DNA from: Lophius americanus
Taxonomy: Eukaryota; Chordata; Actinopteri; Lophiiformes; Lophiidae
Length of the DNA stretch: 64,000 nucleotides
NCBI GenBank assembly: GCA_037951165.1
Contig: JBBDHG010000019.1
Location: 9,499,501-9,563,500 of the forward strand
Reading direction: 5' to 3'
The notes under the pieces are model-generated. The model saw only the letters and a list, made by a program, of their open reading frames with translations, made no database searches and was not told the origin of the DNA. Numbering within the stretch: the first letter of the stretch is position 1; the number at the start of each line of letters is the position of its first letter. Shown here piece after piece: positions 11,801 to 26,200 of this stretch. The translations under genes were made by a program, and so were the position numbers.

Positions 11801-14800
11801 GTTTGTTGGAGCAAAATTAATTAAACATTTTGCTTCCTAGCTACATGCAAGCAATTCAATTGTTAATACATGCTCATAAAATAATTAAACATTGCGCGTA
11901 CTAGCTACTTTTAAACAATGGCCCCTGCCATTATATTGCACCATAAAAAAAAGCATAGGTAAAAGGTTTTATATGAGATTTGTTGACATGAAAGGTTGAT
12001 GAAAGCAGGAGCCCAATACTGTCTATGTGTTTAAAATTATTTACAGCAAGCCAGCACTGCTTTAAAATCTTTAGAGGACTGTCTTAACTTGCATTGTAGA
12101 CCGTGTTGGAGGGCTTTAACACATTAAAAAAAGTTAGCCGGCCCCCAATCCATGGTGTCTCATTAAATATTCACACATTTTTCATCCGATATGAATTAAT
12201 CTCCTCCTGGTACTGTTTGGGCTGCTATATTCAACATTACACTTTCAGCACCAAAGACATATATGAACTTCATAAGGAATTTTTCATATATTATTGGAAT
12301 AACATATTGTATGTCACACTGTTGGTGTGTTTGTATGTGTGTGTGGGTGGGTGTGTGTGAAGGGGGTCTCACCGGTTGTCAGTACTGTGAGCAGGGAAGT
12401 GTGGGTATAAGGCACACAGCAGAGCAGCAATGGCTGAATTGGAGGTGCTCAGGGTGTACCTAAGAGTAGAGAAAATAAAGAACCATCGTAAATGCTGAAA
12501 ATACATTTTCTCTCTCTCATTGACGAACTTCATTGCCGTCATCATTTGAGCATTAAATGGCTGATGAAATCTGATGGCTTATAGATAGTCTTTATATTGT
12601 CAATGTCAATTCAAATTATGTTTTGATTACCATTAAATAAGTCGTGCGTGTCACTCTGTATTTAAGAACCAATGAGCAACTGAACCAGTTTTGAGTCTGG
12701 AGTAGTGAAAAATGTTGTATGTTCATTTACATTGACATTGGAAATTCTGCCCAGTTATTTCGTCCCAGTTTTGAATAAGTCACTGCTCCAAAAGGTTTTT
12801 TTTGTTTTTATAAACCTTTTTGTTTCATTGCATATCACAACAGAGGCTCTTAAATATAATTGCAGACACTTAGTTGTGTACTTAACATGAACTGCCATGT
12901 TACAGTAAAGTTGGGTCAAACAATGCCTGTACACTGAGGTTACGTGTGAGAGCTCTTAATAACTGTCAACCCACGTAAAAGGATGTTGCCCCCTAATTAA
13001 ATGGCTGCGCCTTAGGGCATCTGCTTGTTTGAAATGTCTAAGAGCCTCAAACACCCAAAACTCTATTTTTCTCTTGTATATTTTAAACCAAAACTGGTGA
13101 ATATTAACCAGTTACAGAAAATAAAATGGTTGACAATAGACATAACGCCTCAATAAATTTGTGACGTCAGTATCATATTGACCGTAAATTCAAGAAAATA
13201 AATGGCATGCATTGAGAAATTATTCTGACGTTTTCGAAGCAATTATTTCACTCCAAGCTAGAGTATATATTGTCCATGCAATAAAGTGCTGTATAGATTA
13301 GTCAAATAAAGAGAGTGAGAACTGCACCTGAAAGAATAAGAAATTGATTTCTGGATTAATGTGATTATACAAGAGGTTCATGTAGGAAGAAATAATATTA
13401 AGGCTGAAACAAATATTCCATCAAAAGAACTCTAATCTGCAGCTATTTTAATAATCAGAATCAGTTATCAACATATCTGCCAGAGAAAGCCAAAACACAG
13501 TACCTGCAATGTTTCACAATCATTTTTTTCCCCCACTATAAAAAATTGCATTATCTTGCCTTCACATAAAATTAGATGCATTTTTCTAAATATCAGTTAT
13601 TGTAGTCCTGCAAGTCCTTCTTTTGTGCCATTTGGTTTCTTTTTAAATTCTTATGTATGAACTTCCACTAAGTACAGCAGAAATTAAAGTTCTCAATGTT
13701 GTTTTCTATTAACCAATAAAATGTGTTAAGTTATTACCAATTAGCCCCTGTGTGGCAAAGACTTGGATAACGAAAACCGGAAAAAAAGTAATTCTGGATC
13801 CTAACTCTCAGTTACTGAAGTATCAATAAGTTCCGGGACAAACAGTGCTGCTATCGGTATTCACGGAACATTAACTTATTCCAATATAGCTGACCTTTTC
13901 AAATGGTTGTTACTAAATTGAATCAGTAGTGGAAGGGGCAGAAAGAGTAATTGACTTCCTTTAAATGAATGAAAATTTGTCAAAATGCAATATTTGCCAA
14001 TAGGTTGTTGCATGTAAAAAGAGCAACACCAGCTAACTCATGAAATACCAAATGAAGATGTTTGCTTGACTGAATATTTTTTGATGGAATGGCTTAAGGT
14101 CATTACCCCCCCCCCAGAGATTTTGGCCAGCTGTACGTCAAAAGACTTGTTTTTGCCACTGACAGGCTAATAAATACTGTAAGTACAAATGATTTAAGCT
14201 GAAACCAAAGCTGTCATAGGAACCCTTTGAAAACAAGGAACATCATGCAAAGCCCCTGTGAACCTTTAATTCAAACTGTTCAATAGAGAAATGTGGGTGA
14301 AAGACTAAAAACGCCACGTCAGAAATTCTAGGTTATAAGTAGAAGTAAAGGGGGGAAAAGGTGTGAGGGAAGAACAAATGGCCGCAATTTAGCATTAGCA
14401 ATAACGTGATCTGAAATCAAATGTGAAATAATGAAAAATCAAAGCCAACAGGTGATTGATAGGTGTCCTGTAGCGAAAAAGAAGGAAATACAACAATGAC
14501 ATTGAGTCCTCTGTGGTCGCTGTGGTCAGCTGTGTGTGCTTTGAACTGGCACTAAAACATTTTAATGAAAAATCAAATACAGTTCACAATCAAAATATTA
14601 AATTTTTCACAATAAAATATTTTTCAAATATAGAAATGGTTCAGATGCTTACAGTTGGAGGTAGGGAAATTAAAAGCCAGGAAAATTGGAGACAATGTTT
14701 GTCTTGATATTCACAGGGCAAGGTCAGAGGCTGGAAGAAGTTGATGTGCGTGCATATAAATGTCATTCATTATGCACAAGCAGGGGCGGTTAGCTTGTGT

Positions 14801-17800
14801 GGCGCTCTGGGAGATGACTATTCAAAACAGATTATGAGTACTTGAATGGCAAAACCACACACTGTGTGTGTTGCTGGTCTTTCCCTGAAACCAAAGTTGC
14901 AAAGTTTGTGTATATGTATGTATGCATGTGTGTGGGTGGGATATATTAGACAGCAAGAGAACATGATGTGTTGGAAGCAGGAAAAATGGGTATAAAGCTC
15001 CAGCTTTGGTATTGATTCATTGTAGCTATGTTAAAATATTTTTTGCGACAGGTTTAAACATACTGTTTCAGATGATGCAACTTATGAAGATTAAATAATT
15101 TGGTCAGGAACAGTTGGATACTCTGGTTCCTTCAGGGGTGATGAGTTTAAAAACCTGGATCACCTTTTAGTGTCTACTTTGACATTTATATGAGTGTATT
15201 TGTATTTTTCATTTACATAATTCTCCTTTGCACCTGCCACCTTTTCACTTGACATTATGTTCATATGGGTCTTTAATTGATTTCCTTAATGTTGAAGAAA
15301 TATCACGAGGATAAAAATATAGCGGACTTATCCTCAATCAGTATACTGTATATCAGTATACTGATTGAACTAAATCTTACTACAGTGGCTGGGGACACTT
15401 GATAAAATCTAATGCGTGTGACCTCATCTTAAAATTCTATGGATATAAAGAAAAAAAAAGATTAATGAGGGGATCACTAAGGATGACAGAATATAAAACT
15501 CAAATACACTAACTGTTCTTTGCTCTCTTAAAAAACTGTTTCAAGTTGTACACAAAATAACGTGGATTATAGCATAGTTAAGTTTTTCTAAAGAATTTTG
15601 TTTTTTGTAGGATCACACTTGGGTACCTAATGAACAATAACAAAATAGACAGAAAATGATTTTGGCTGCAAATACAATTTAAAGGGCTACTTTGGAAGAA
15701 AGCGTCATACACCCGTGTACAAGAATGAGTGTGTTGACACCTCACCTGCCTCCTCCCAGGAAGAGCAGGCCCAATGCCATGTGATGAGCCATGTGAAAAC
15801 CATAGTTCATTTCACCACCAGTTCGCTTGTGAAAGAAGCGACAGAGCTGCAGTACTTTCAGGTTCCCGGTGCCGGACATCACCATGGACATAGCAAGCAG
15901 AATCATGGACAGACCGGTCTGCAGGTTGTAATAACCTGTCTGCTAATGGAACCAGCACACATGATTACAAATATAAGACATTGTTATCGGAAGTATAATG
16001 CCAATGAAGTACTGCTGTTTTCATAGGAAAACTTAAAAAAAAACTAAAAACACTTACAACAGTAGCTGTGCCAGCTAAGGACATGACCTTCATAAAGTTC
16101 CTAGCAAACTCATACAGGCAGTCGAATGCGTCAGAGTTGGCTGAGCCAGCAAAGCGTAAGCCCAATGCCATACAGGCCCCAGCAGTGATGTAGTCTTGGG
16201 CTTGGCTGAGAGAAATAAATAACAATTAATAAGGCATGATGGTAGGACCCAGCACCACCAAAACTAAGGCGGCTAGAGATATGAATTATTCATGTATTTA
16301 ATTATGGCTTTTGGCTTAAATACACACGCCATTGTCTCCATGTTAATGTCCTCTGACGAGTCAAAATTCCCTCTCATGATCTGAAAACACATGTAGAAAA
16401 CATAATCTCAGTGATACTTCTAAAAACAATATAAAGCTGATTGAATAGTCAAGAAACTTATAGTTGCATAAAATTCTTTGACATGAATGTCAAATGTCAA
16501 CAACAATTAATTATACTATTGAAATGTAAAAAATTTACAACATGGTATTCAAAATTATGATTTGGTCAATGATCAAGTCACTATTTAACGATGGCTTTGG
16601 TGTGAAATGTGCTAAAGCTTGAGTTACTATGGATTTATTGCCATTTGGAAAGGTATTTACTTCATGTCATGAGATTGCAAACTCATATAAGGGTGAAGAT
16701 ACTCACAGTGGTTTCACGTATTTTGTCATTTGTTTATACTTAATACCTATTTTATAATAAACCAGTCTTTTTTCTTGACAACAAATCAGCAAAACTTTGA
16801 TTATAGAGCAGATTAAGTGTGATGTTCACTGCCTGACTCCCTGCAGTAGTTGTAAATATTTTGGTAAGATGTTTCTGCATTAAAATATATACACATTATA
16901 ATCTTTAGTGAATTTTTATGTAAATAAAGCTGTTCTTTTTCCTGTTCATCTGGGGTTGCCATTTTTTGCTCTGCTCTAACCTTTATTGTATAAACATAGA
17001 GCTACTGGACAGTCATTGTGTACAACAGCAAATGAAAAAAAAGCTTTTGATGAACTGGATGCAGATTAGGTAATTATGGTGTTAAAAACAACAATTTGTC
17101 TACATGACAAATACTGTCTACCTTTTGAAACATAAGGAATTATTCATAAGTCATAGGGAGCTGCTTCTGGCATCACAGCTACAAATATAGAAGTGCAATA
17201 ATACTCACTGCGCGTTGTGTATGTGTGTGTCTGCCAGTATGTGTGTACGTGTATTTTCTCACCTGAGGTATGTTACTCTTGACCCACTCAGTATTAGGCA
17301 GGATTTCATCCCACATGATAATACACCGAGCAAGAGTCTGAAAGTGTAAGAACAAGAAAGGTGGAGGAAGGCTGGGAAAAAAAAATCACAAAAAAAAACA
17401 CAACCACAAATAGTAGCATACTAACCCTCAGAAGCAAAAACTCTGGCTTGATGAAATCCAGTAGAAACCAAGTATCTGGAGGTTTCAGCCAATCAGCAAT
17501 CGACCTAGTGGACCGAACAAGATAGGGAGGTGTTAATAACCTCCTTAAACAACCTCTCAGCAAATACACCAATGGCGTCAGATGAGCCTTGGAGAGAACA
17601 GGAACTTCTTGACAAATACCAGAAGGCGGGGAAATGGAAGTGCAATGCATGAGGTGCAATGTGACAAGATCCTCCAAAGGAAGAGATTTTTCCCTGTGCT
17701 GTACAGAATGTGCTGCTTGATGCTTTTGTAGTAGTTATTTTGGAGGATTGTGTAGTTTGACATTCATAAAGCGCAATTCCTGCTCCATGGTACATCATGT

Positions 17801-20102
17801 CATTGTGTGGCTTAATCATCCTCTTTGAAAGTTATAAATAATACTATCTTAATAAATATAATTTTGCTTGATATCTTCAAATACAATGGAGGATATTTGT
17901 TAGGATTTTTTAACATGTTTTTCTTTTCATCAAATGTGTATTTGTGTATATTTTTCAAACATTGAGGTGCAAGAACATAAATGTCATGCCAATGACCTGT
18001 TAATACATACATTAACTGAAAATGAAGCAAATTTTTTTTGAACATGTGAAAATAATATTTTTAATACAAATATTTCTAGAAGGCGCTTATAAATAGTAAA
18101 AGCAGGTGTGGTTGCACTGGAAGAATTTAAATTATGTCTTAAGAGTGATTCATAAAATCCAAAACTGCACAACGATAAGATAGAACATGTCAATAGTGGT
18201 CAAACTAGTCAGCACATACAAAGGAAGTAGATAGAGCAATTGATATAAAAGATCTATATAAAGACATTATTTTTAGCTGATTGTAATTGATGGGCAGCTC
18301 TATCAGTTGTTTTCTCACCTGTTGTTGGTCTTCAGGTAGATCATGGCGAGGGCTAGTGTGGCGCCAGGACATGTCACGTCTACATTTATAGTGTCACCCT
18401 CCTAGAATGACCCGTCGAAATGAACGGAGGGATAAAAACATCAAGTTAGCGAGCTGGCCACCAAAGCATTTCAGCGAACTATCAGTGTCATGTTCCTAAC
18501 ATCTAAACATCTGTGAAAATTAGAAAAGTGTTTCCAGTCTACTTTATCTGAATCAAACCTTGCATAATAGTGTAATGAGCATGTAATGAAAGCAAAATTA
18601 TCATAAAAGGTTATATATTTTTGATGCTATTAATACAAATTGATGATATTACAAATTTAAAGAGTATATAGTACTGATAATGTCTCTATATCAGAGAAAA
18701 AACAGTTATTAAACATTTCTAACAGAAAACAAAAACAGAATTTCTTTAATCTACCTTGATTTGGTAGCTGGGAGACTTGTGTCTCTCCCTGTTGGCTCCA
18801 GCCTGAGCTCGGCGATGACCCCCCACCATATACTGATATAACTGCTCAGGGACATTCAGGTCTGTCATCCCAATCAGGTTACTGCCATGCTGCAATACAA
18901 AGAGGAGAAGGGGTGGATGGGTAGGGGAATGAGAGAGGATGGACAAATGGGGAGAGGAAACACAAAGGGAGGAAATAAAATGATGAGATTGAGAGAGTGA
19001 GAGTTTGGAGAGCATAGACAAAGATTTTTAGTCAATTTTAAGTTTTAAGTCAATTAAGAGGAAAGAAAATCAGTTGATGAGGGATAAAGTTCTTGAACAA
19101 TACCAGCGAAAAATAAACAATTCCAATGATAAAATAAATCTGGAACTATCGTAATCTTAGGGAAGAACATTTAGTATTTCTTTCTTGGTTTGGGGAAATG
19201 AAAGATCACTTTTTTTCACAGGAACTGGACACTGACTTAAGTTTAGGTCAGGTATTTTCCCCCCTTTCTGCCCTCATCTTCCAGAAACCTAACGCACTTC
19301 TGGAATATTATTAAAAGTCTACGAATCTTTCTCGGTGAATCTCAGGGTGAAGTTTTTCAAAGTTCAAGCCTGATCAAAGTTAAAAATTAAGAAAAAAAGA
19401 ATAACCACAATGGATTTGAGACAGTAACTACTTCTCTGTTAAAATCCCATTAGGCATCAATAATGGGGAAAAATTATACAGGGATGGAAAACATTATTAC
19501 CAAATTAAACAACAATGCAATAAACCCTAAACATAATCTGTTGAAAATAGATTATGGAAATAGCAGCATTAGGATTTTAATATAAATAGGGTGTTCCTAC
19601 GTTACGTGTGTTACTTACTCCCAGACAGACCATGCCCAGGGCTAGTCCGGCAGCGAGTGAATAAGACTCTCTGTCAGTACAGTACTCCATTTCTGGACCA
19701 GGAGGTCGACCTGAAAGATATGCACAGCAGCCAAATGAGTGAAAAATCTTGGTACAAAAGATCAACCAATTGTTCCTTAATAAAGGTAGTGCAAAAAATT
19801 ATCACAAACATTAAATTAGCGTCCTACTTTAAAAGTAGTAATACAGATAGGACCAAGATTCAATCGTGAAATTATGTTATTTTATTTTCCGTGTTTGAGT
19901 GTGGCTCTTCTGACTGAACATACCCACATTCTGATTGGTGCAAACAGGTTTGTGACATCTGACTCAAAGACAACTTGCTGTCAAAAAAACTAAAGTAGAA
20001 AAACACTGAACATGGTGAACATATGTAGAAGAACAATAACCATTATTATCTAATAGATGGATCGATCGAGGGATAAATTGATAGATGGATGGATCGATAG
20101 AT

Positions 20103-20200
<98 letters not shown>

Positions 20201-23200
20201 TTAATAGTAGGTTGAATCAATATGGACTGTTTAACATTTTTAAAGAGCCCAATCAGAGGAATTGCTTGTAAAATGCAGCAAACTGAAAAGCTGTTGCAAA
20301 TTGGTTCTGTGACCACCTGGGAAGGTCCTCAATCTCTTTATAGTCAATAACTGTGTAGCCATTGAATCCATGTTCATCTGTGCTACTGGGAGTGGCATGC
20401 CAATTATCCTCTCTTCTCAAACACACTGCCCATACACACACAATCAACTTGATCTTTCCCTTAATCTTAAAGGACTCATTTATTCTCTTGTAACATTAAT
20501 TCACGACTATTATAGTAAATTACCAAATTTCTGAGCTAAGTAATAAAACCAGACAGAAATCCTTGTGTCATTTAATATGAGCTAAATTAAGACACAATTG
20601 GACTTATGGATTGGAAGTTACAAACAAGAAACGGTGTTCTCCTCAAATAACTCCTACTATTGAGTGAATCATGAAATATTATAGCAAAATATTATATATA
20701 CAAGATAGATTCAAATGAGTCCATTTGAACATTATTAGACATATGGTTATGAAGTTACGGTCAAAAAATAAATTCCTTGGAAAAAGGCTGCTTTAGTGAG
20801 TGAATGATGAACAACTCCAGGAAAGTGTCACAAATACAAATTAGATTCTTCTTGAGGCGGTTTGGACTACATCGGACCAAAGGTTAGGAAGTTGGGCCCA
20901 TAAAAAACAGTTTGTCTTAAAGAGTTCCCCCTAATTAGAAATTTGAATTATTAGACTGAAATACATTGGAGATAAAGCTCCCTCTAGTGTCACAAATAAA
21001 CCAATTACTTTTACCAAAACCAAAGTTCTACTTCGCACTAAGTTTCGGAGGGGCCAGTTAATTAATACCAAAGTTAAGTCTCCATAAGTGGTTTACTGTT
21101 CATTCTTTGGAAAAGGTGAAGGGCATCAGCTGGAGCAACAACTTCACCTCAGAGGGAAAGAAACATCTCTGCTAGTTGATCAAACTTTGCATACTGAACA
21201 GGAAAAAAGTTAACGGGTATACTTTATTATAACTATATCTGTGCAATTTATGTTAATGTGAGATCGCTGCTAAACAACCTTATTATTATAGCACACGTGT
21301 ATATATATTTGTGCGCCACAAGCAGGAGAATAAATAGTTTGGGCCACATTTTAAATAGTTTAAAAAAGCAACACACCAACAAATACTGATTGAGTTAGAT
21401 TAATTTGTTTAATAATATCAATATTAGCATGTATTTTTTTAGATTTTAGATTTTGAATTTCAGTATCAGTGGCTTGGGGTTACCGGAAATGCTTGGATCA
21501 CACAAGTTGAGTGACGCATGAGGATGATTAAGAATCTAAAATTCTAGAGTTAATATAAAATTATATGCTGCAACCTGTTATCACAATTACATTTTGGAAC
21601 AAATGCACAGACACATACCTATCTCAGACAACAAGACTTCAGCATTGTGTCTGTGTCCCGTTCCTTGGTACACCAAACCGATTCCAATTACAGCAGCAAC
21701 CTGCAGAACACACATGGTGAAAATTGAATGATTATCGTTCACAGTTATATGACTTTGTGCAGATTCTCGAAGATGTGTGACAGCAGTTTTTAATAAAAAA
21801 ATATGAACACAGTAATTGCCGTGCAATTGCTCATATACTAACATAATCGCTTAAAATATTGCAATTGCACAGTTCACAATTTATTTTTTTCCTAACAGCA
21901 CTGATCTATTTTCATATATCGACGTTTCTGTACAGATAGACTCTCTTACCTGAACATTGTGTGGTACATCGAGCTCAGTTGAGGTGGGTGGGAGAAGGGC
22001 AGGGATATGAATACTGAGCAAGCGGGTAATTGACATGTCCATGGTGCCCAGTTTGGCTGAGGACACACCAAGAAGGAGCCCAATACTGGTCATCTCATGG
22101 CCCTTATGGAGCAAAAGAGAAAAAAATAGTAAATTTCACAGTGAAAGAAAAGGTGGTGGATTGGGTGGACATCAATAATGTCTAAGCTACACTGAAAAAA
22201 GCAGGTCCAGTAACGTTTAGGGGTCAAGGAAAAGACATCATAGAGCATCAGTCAGGAAAAATGTATTGTTTTTTTGACAGATTATTTTTTTCTACTTTTA
22301 ATTAATCAAAGTAAATGTGCAATTTTGACAACTATAGTGTATAGTGAATTTACTTTCTGATTACATTATGTCTATGATAAATATGTATCATGAGAGCTCT
22401 TTTTTCTCATAAATTGTTTCTTGAATTCAGTTTACGTCATTTATCTTTACCCACATCTTTACTCTGACCAATTAGTTCAACAAAAACAAGATTTAGCAAA
22501 GTTTTCAGAGGGCGGAATCATTTAGAGAGAAATGCATCGGTGGGTGTTCATGTGGGCGCAAGTTCTATAGTGGGTGTATGTTGTGTAAACTGTACGTAAA
22601 TTGTATTAAGGTGTATGCACTCTGTCGTTGCAGAAATGTAAACAGTTATTCGGAAGACTGAGTCATGTCATGTGAGAATTAGTTGTTTTGGGGAAGCATC
22701 ACCCAAAACCTGTCTGCCTCTGGGCAAGTCAAGGTGGAATACAAATATTGAAACGCATATAATCACTTTTTGTACATGTGTGTGTACCTTAGTAAGGTAG
22801 TCGTGTATGTTTAGTGTTGCCAGCTTGGTAAGGTGTCCGTTCAGGCCAAGAGCCATAAGAAAGCCTGCATATTCATTTGCCAGCTCAGGGCTCTTTGGCT
22901 TGTTGTAGGCAATCCAGGCTGAGTCAACCTTAGAAAAAAAATAATTAATTTTTTTTTATAGAAATAGTCTGAGAAGTTTTTCAAAACAAACTTAAACGTC
23001 AAAGACTAAACCTCACAGCAATTACATTTTCTTTTAACCTTAAGCTTACACTGCGTGGAATGTTATAGTTACACAAAAAAATTAGCGATGAAGACTGTAT
23101 ATACACAGAATATGTAGAAGACATTGAGCAGAGCAGATAAAAATTAGCCGCATGAATAAAAAACTGTACACAAGAGTTGATGAGGAGGCAATGATGCTGC

Positions 23201-26200
23201 TTCTTCAGACTGACCTGTGAAGCAGGGGCTATTTTGAGTCCAGCAGCTACCCCATTATGAAAGCTAGGCCAGCTGGTCATGTTTGGAGGAACATCAATAT
23301 TTCCGCTGTTCAAATCCACCATAGTGTTCCTAGGAGGGGCTCGGCCTGGTATACAAACATAGGAATACAATCAAAACAGAAATAATTACAAAGCTACAAT
23401 AGAAAAAGCCTTTAGACAGCGCAAACCTCCGCAAATGCACAACAGTACCCAAGATTTAGGAAGATATTTCTCCATTAATGTGTGTATGTTCCTGCCAGCA
23501 TCTAAATCTACCAACAACTCCAACAAACTGATAATCTCTGAAATATTCTCTAGCCGAGCGTCTTCGGTGCCTTCCAATTCAGCATCTCTGTTCAGCCCTC
23601 TGGCTCCCAGCCCCCCCAGCAAACATACATGCTTTTTGTACATGCTACATGCTTTTTGAATCTTTACGGCCCAGTTTATTGCTGATCAGGTGACAATTAC
23701 CATTGGAGAAGAGGTTGAGGCCTCAATATGTTTCATTTCCGCATGCGCTCTGGTCTATAGCTTTAAATAAAAAACAATTCTCCGATGAAACCTCAGGTTC
23801 GAAGAGGATTTTAACTGTTAAAATATCCAAAACATGTCTAAACATGTCATCCAAAACATGCCAATTCATAAACAAGGGGTCACAAATACACTTCTCTAAA
23901 TACTTAATGGAAGTATAACAATATAACACGAAGTCAATTAAACTTATTAAATATCCAGCTAGGAAGCAAAGGCCACTGTGAATCAATTTCAACTGATTTG
24001 GTGCAAATGAAAGCGACAAAAGGTGGAATGGATTGGCAACAGCAAGAAAACCCCCCAAAATTAAATGGTTTTACATGTAGTGGCCAAAGGCACAGACCAT
24101 TTCTCTCTCCTTCGTGACTGATTTTTCTTTAATTTTGCTAGTTATTTGTCTTGTCACTACTGGTAGCATGATGCAGTATCTGCAGCTCATTCCGCTCCCG
24201 GTGGAGCTGTTAGTCCAGCTCCACCGAGATGGCACAGCCATGTGGGCCGTCACAAGCAGGATTGGACGAGATCAGATCAAGATCATGGACGAGATACTTG
24301 GAGACAGGCCTTTACTCTAGGAGAGATGGAGAAGGACAACAATCCAGGAGCAGGACCAATATCTATTCGTCAGTGTGAAGAGCAACCAGAGGCGCACAAA
24401 AAGATTTCTACACACTAACCTCCAGCAGGCTACTTGTGTGCATGTTTCTGACAAAATTGTCAGATATATTCATGCGCTGTGACGGTGGCATGAGGTCCCA
24501 ACGTCCTCTAGTGAGGACGATTCTCAGTGATTCTCAATTGGTGGGTTACAACCCAAAAATAGATCAGGGACCTTCTTCAGTGGGTCGCAGATCTTTGCTT
24601 GGCCAAAACATTTTTTAAATTATTTTGAAGGGGATTTTCATGCAGCGGACTGCCTTCTATTCACACTCCCTAACAGTAGTTGGCGATAATGCCCTGTACT
24701 GCTAATTGACACCCGTCATTTCACAGTATAGACGAAGACCCACAAAGCTTGTTTTCATATGCTGATTAAGCATTGCGAAACGCACGTTTAACGCCGAGCA
24801 CATGAGATATGGATTTTCATACATTGAGGACAAAGGGCAAAAACCTCAGTCTATTTTGTTATAATAATAATAATAATACATTTAATTTATAATGGCAGCC
24901 TTATGATTAATGCGTGAATAGTTTTAATTCTTTTCGGAAACCTTGTGTCCCTAAGATGCACTTTTAGTTTTAAATAAAAATGGAGCTAATTGAGTGTAAG
25001 AGGGACTATTTCCCTCTCTAGCATCGCCGCCTGCTATTCGTTTTAGTTTATCATTAAACGCTTTTTTTGTGTTGGCATAATGTGATATTCTGTACTATGT
25101 AAGAATAGAATGAAATCCTCAGATCTACTGTCAGACCCTATGTTGGTGCAGTGGACCCTGAGTTCCATCTGGTGAAGGACAATACCGGGCCTCATGTGGC
25201 CTGACTGTTTAGGCAGTTCTTGGATGACAAAGGTATTGATGTCATTCACTGGTCCTCAAATTCACCAGACCTGAATCCAACTAAGAACCTCTAGGATGTT
25301 ATGTATCGGTGCATCAGACACCCCCAATCACGCAACAGAATATCCAGGAGCTCACGGATGCCCTGATCCAGTACTGGGAGGAAATCCCCTGGACACAATA
25401 CGCAATCTTATCAGGAGTAGTCCCAGATCTACAACTGAGACACATTGTTGTGATGAAATGCCCTCAAGTTGGATCAGCGTGTGATTTCACTTTTCCAGTT
25501 GATTTGGTGTATGATGTGGGTGTCATATTTCAATCATCACATTACCTGTCAAGTTGAGTTTTGGGACTGGTAAAGGTTCAGTCGGTACAGGGTGATAAGA
25601 GAAGAGAGTGAAGAGGCCTCGACCAACTGGAAGAGCCATGGTCCTCTGACACAGCTGAAGGAGTCTAGAGAAAATACAATAATATAACAATATATATAAA
25701 AAGAGCGTGGATTAAAAACTAAGGGAACATAGGCAGAATAAATCAAAATCAAAATAATCTACATATACAGCGGGTAATATAAGTATTGAACACATCAACA
25801 TTTTTCTCAGTAAATATATTTCTTAAAGTGCTATTGACATGGAATTATCACCAGATATTGGAAAAAACCCAAGGAATCCCTACATACAAAGAAACCAAAA
25901 CAAATAAATTCAAAAATCAAGTTAAGTGTAATCAAATGGAATGACACAAGGAAATAGTATTGAACAAGTTTACTGAAATTCCTTTAATACTTCGTACAAA
26001 AGCCTTTGTTGGTAATGACAGCTTCAAGATGCCTCCTATATTAAGCACTTTGAGATTTGATCCAAATGTAAAGTGCATTATAAATTAAATGTATTATTAT
26101 TATTATTATTATATGGAAGTTTGTTGAATGAGTTTCTCAGGTGTGATTTCGGGCCATCCTTCCACTTAAATAATCTTCAAATCTTGAAGGTTCCGTGGGC

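Noticed and set aside
17306..17819. Overlapping minus-strand frames of 104-123 codons around exons 39 and 40
   Set aside because: Only the exon parts match APC1. The rest is intron read-through in other frames.
20050..20316. Ser-Leu repeat frame
   Set aside because: Translation of the (GA)n tract.
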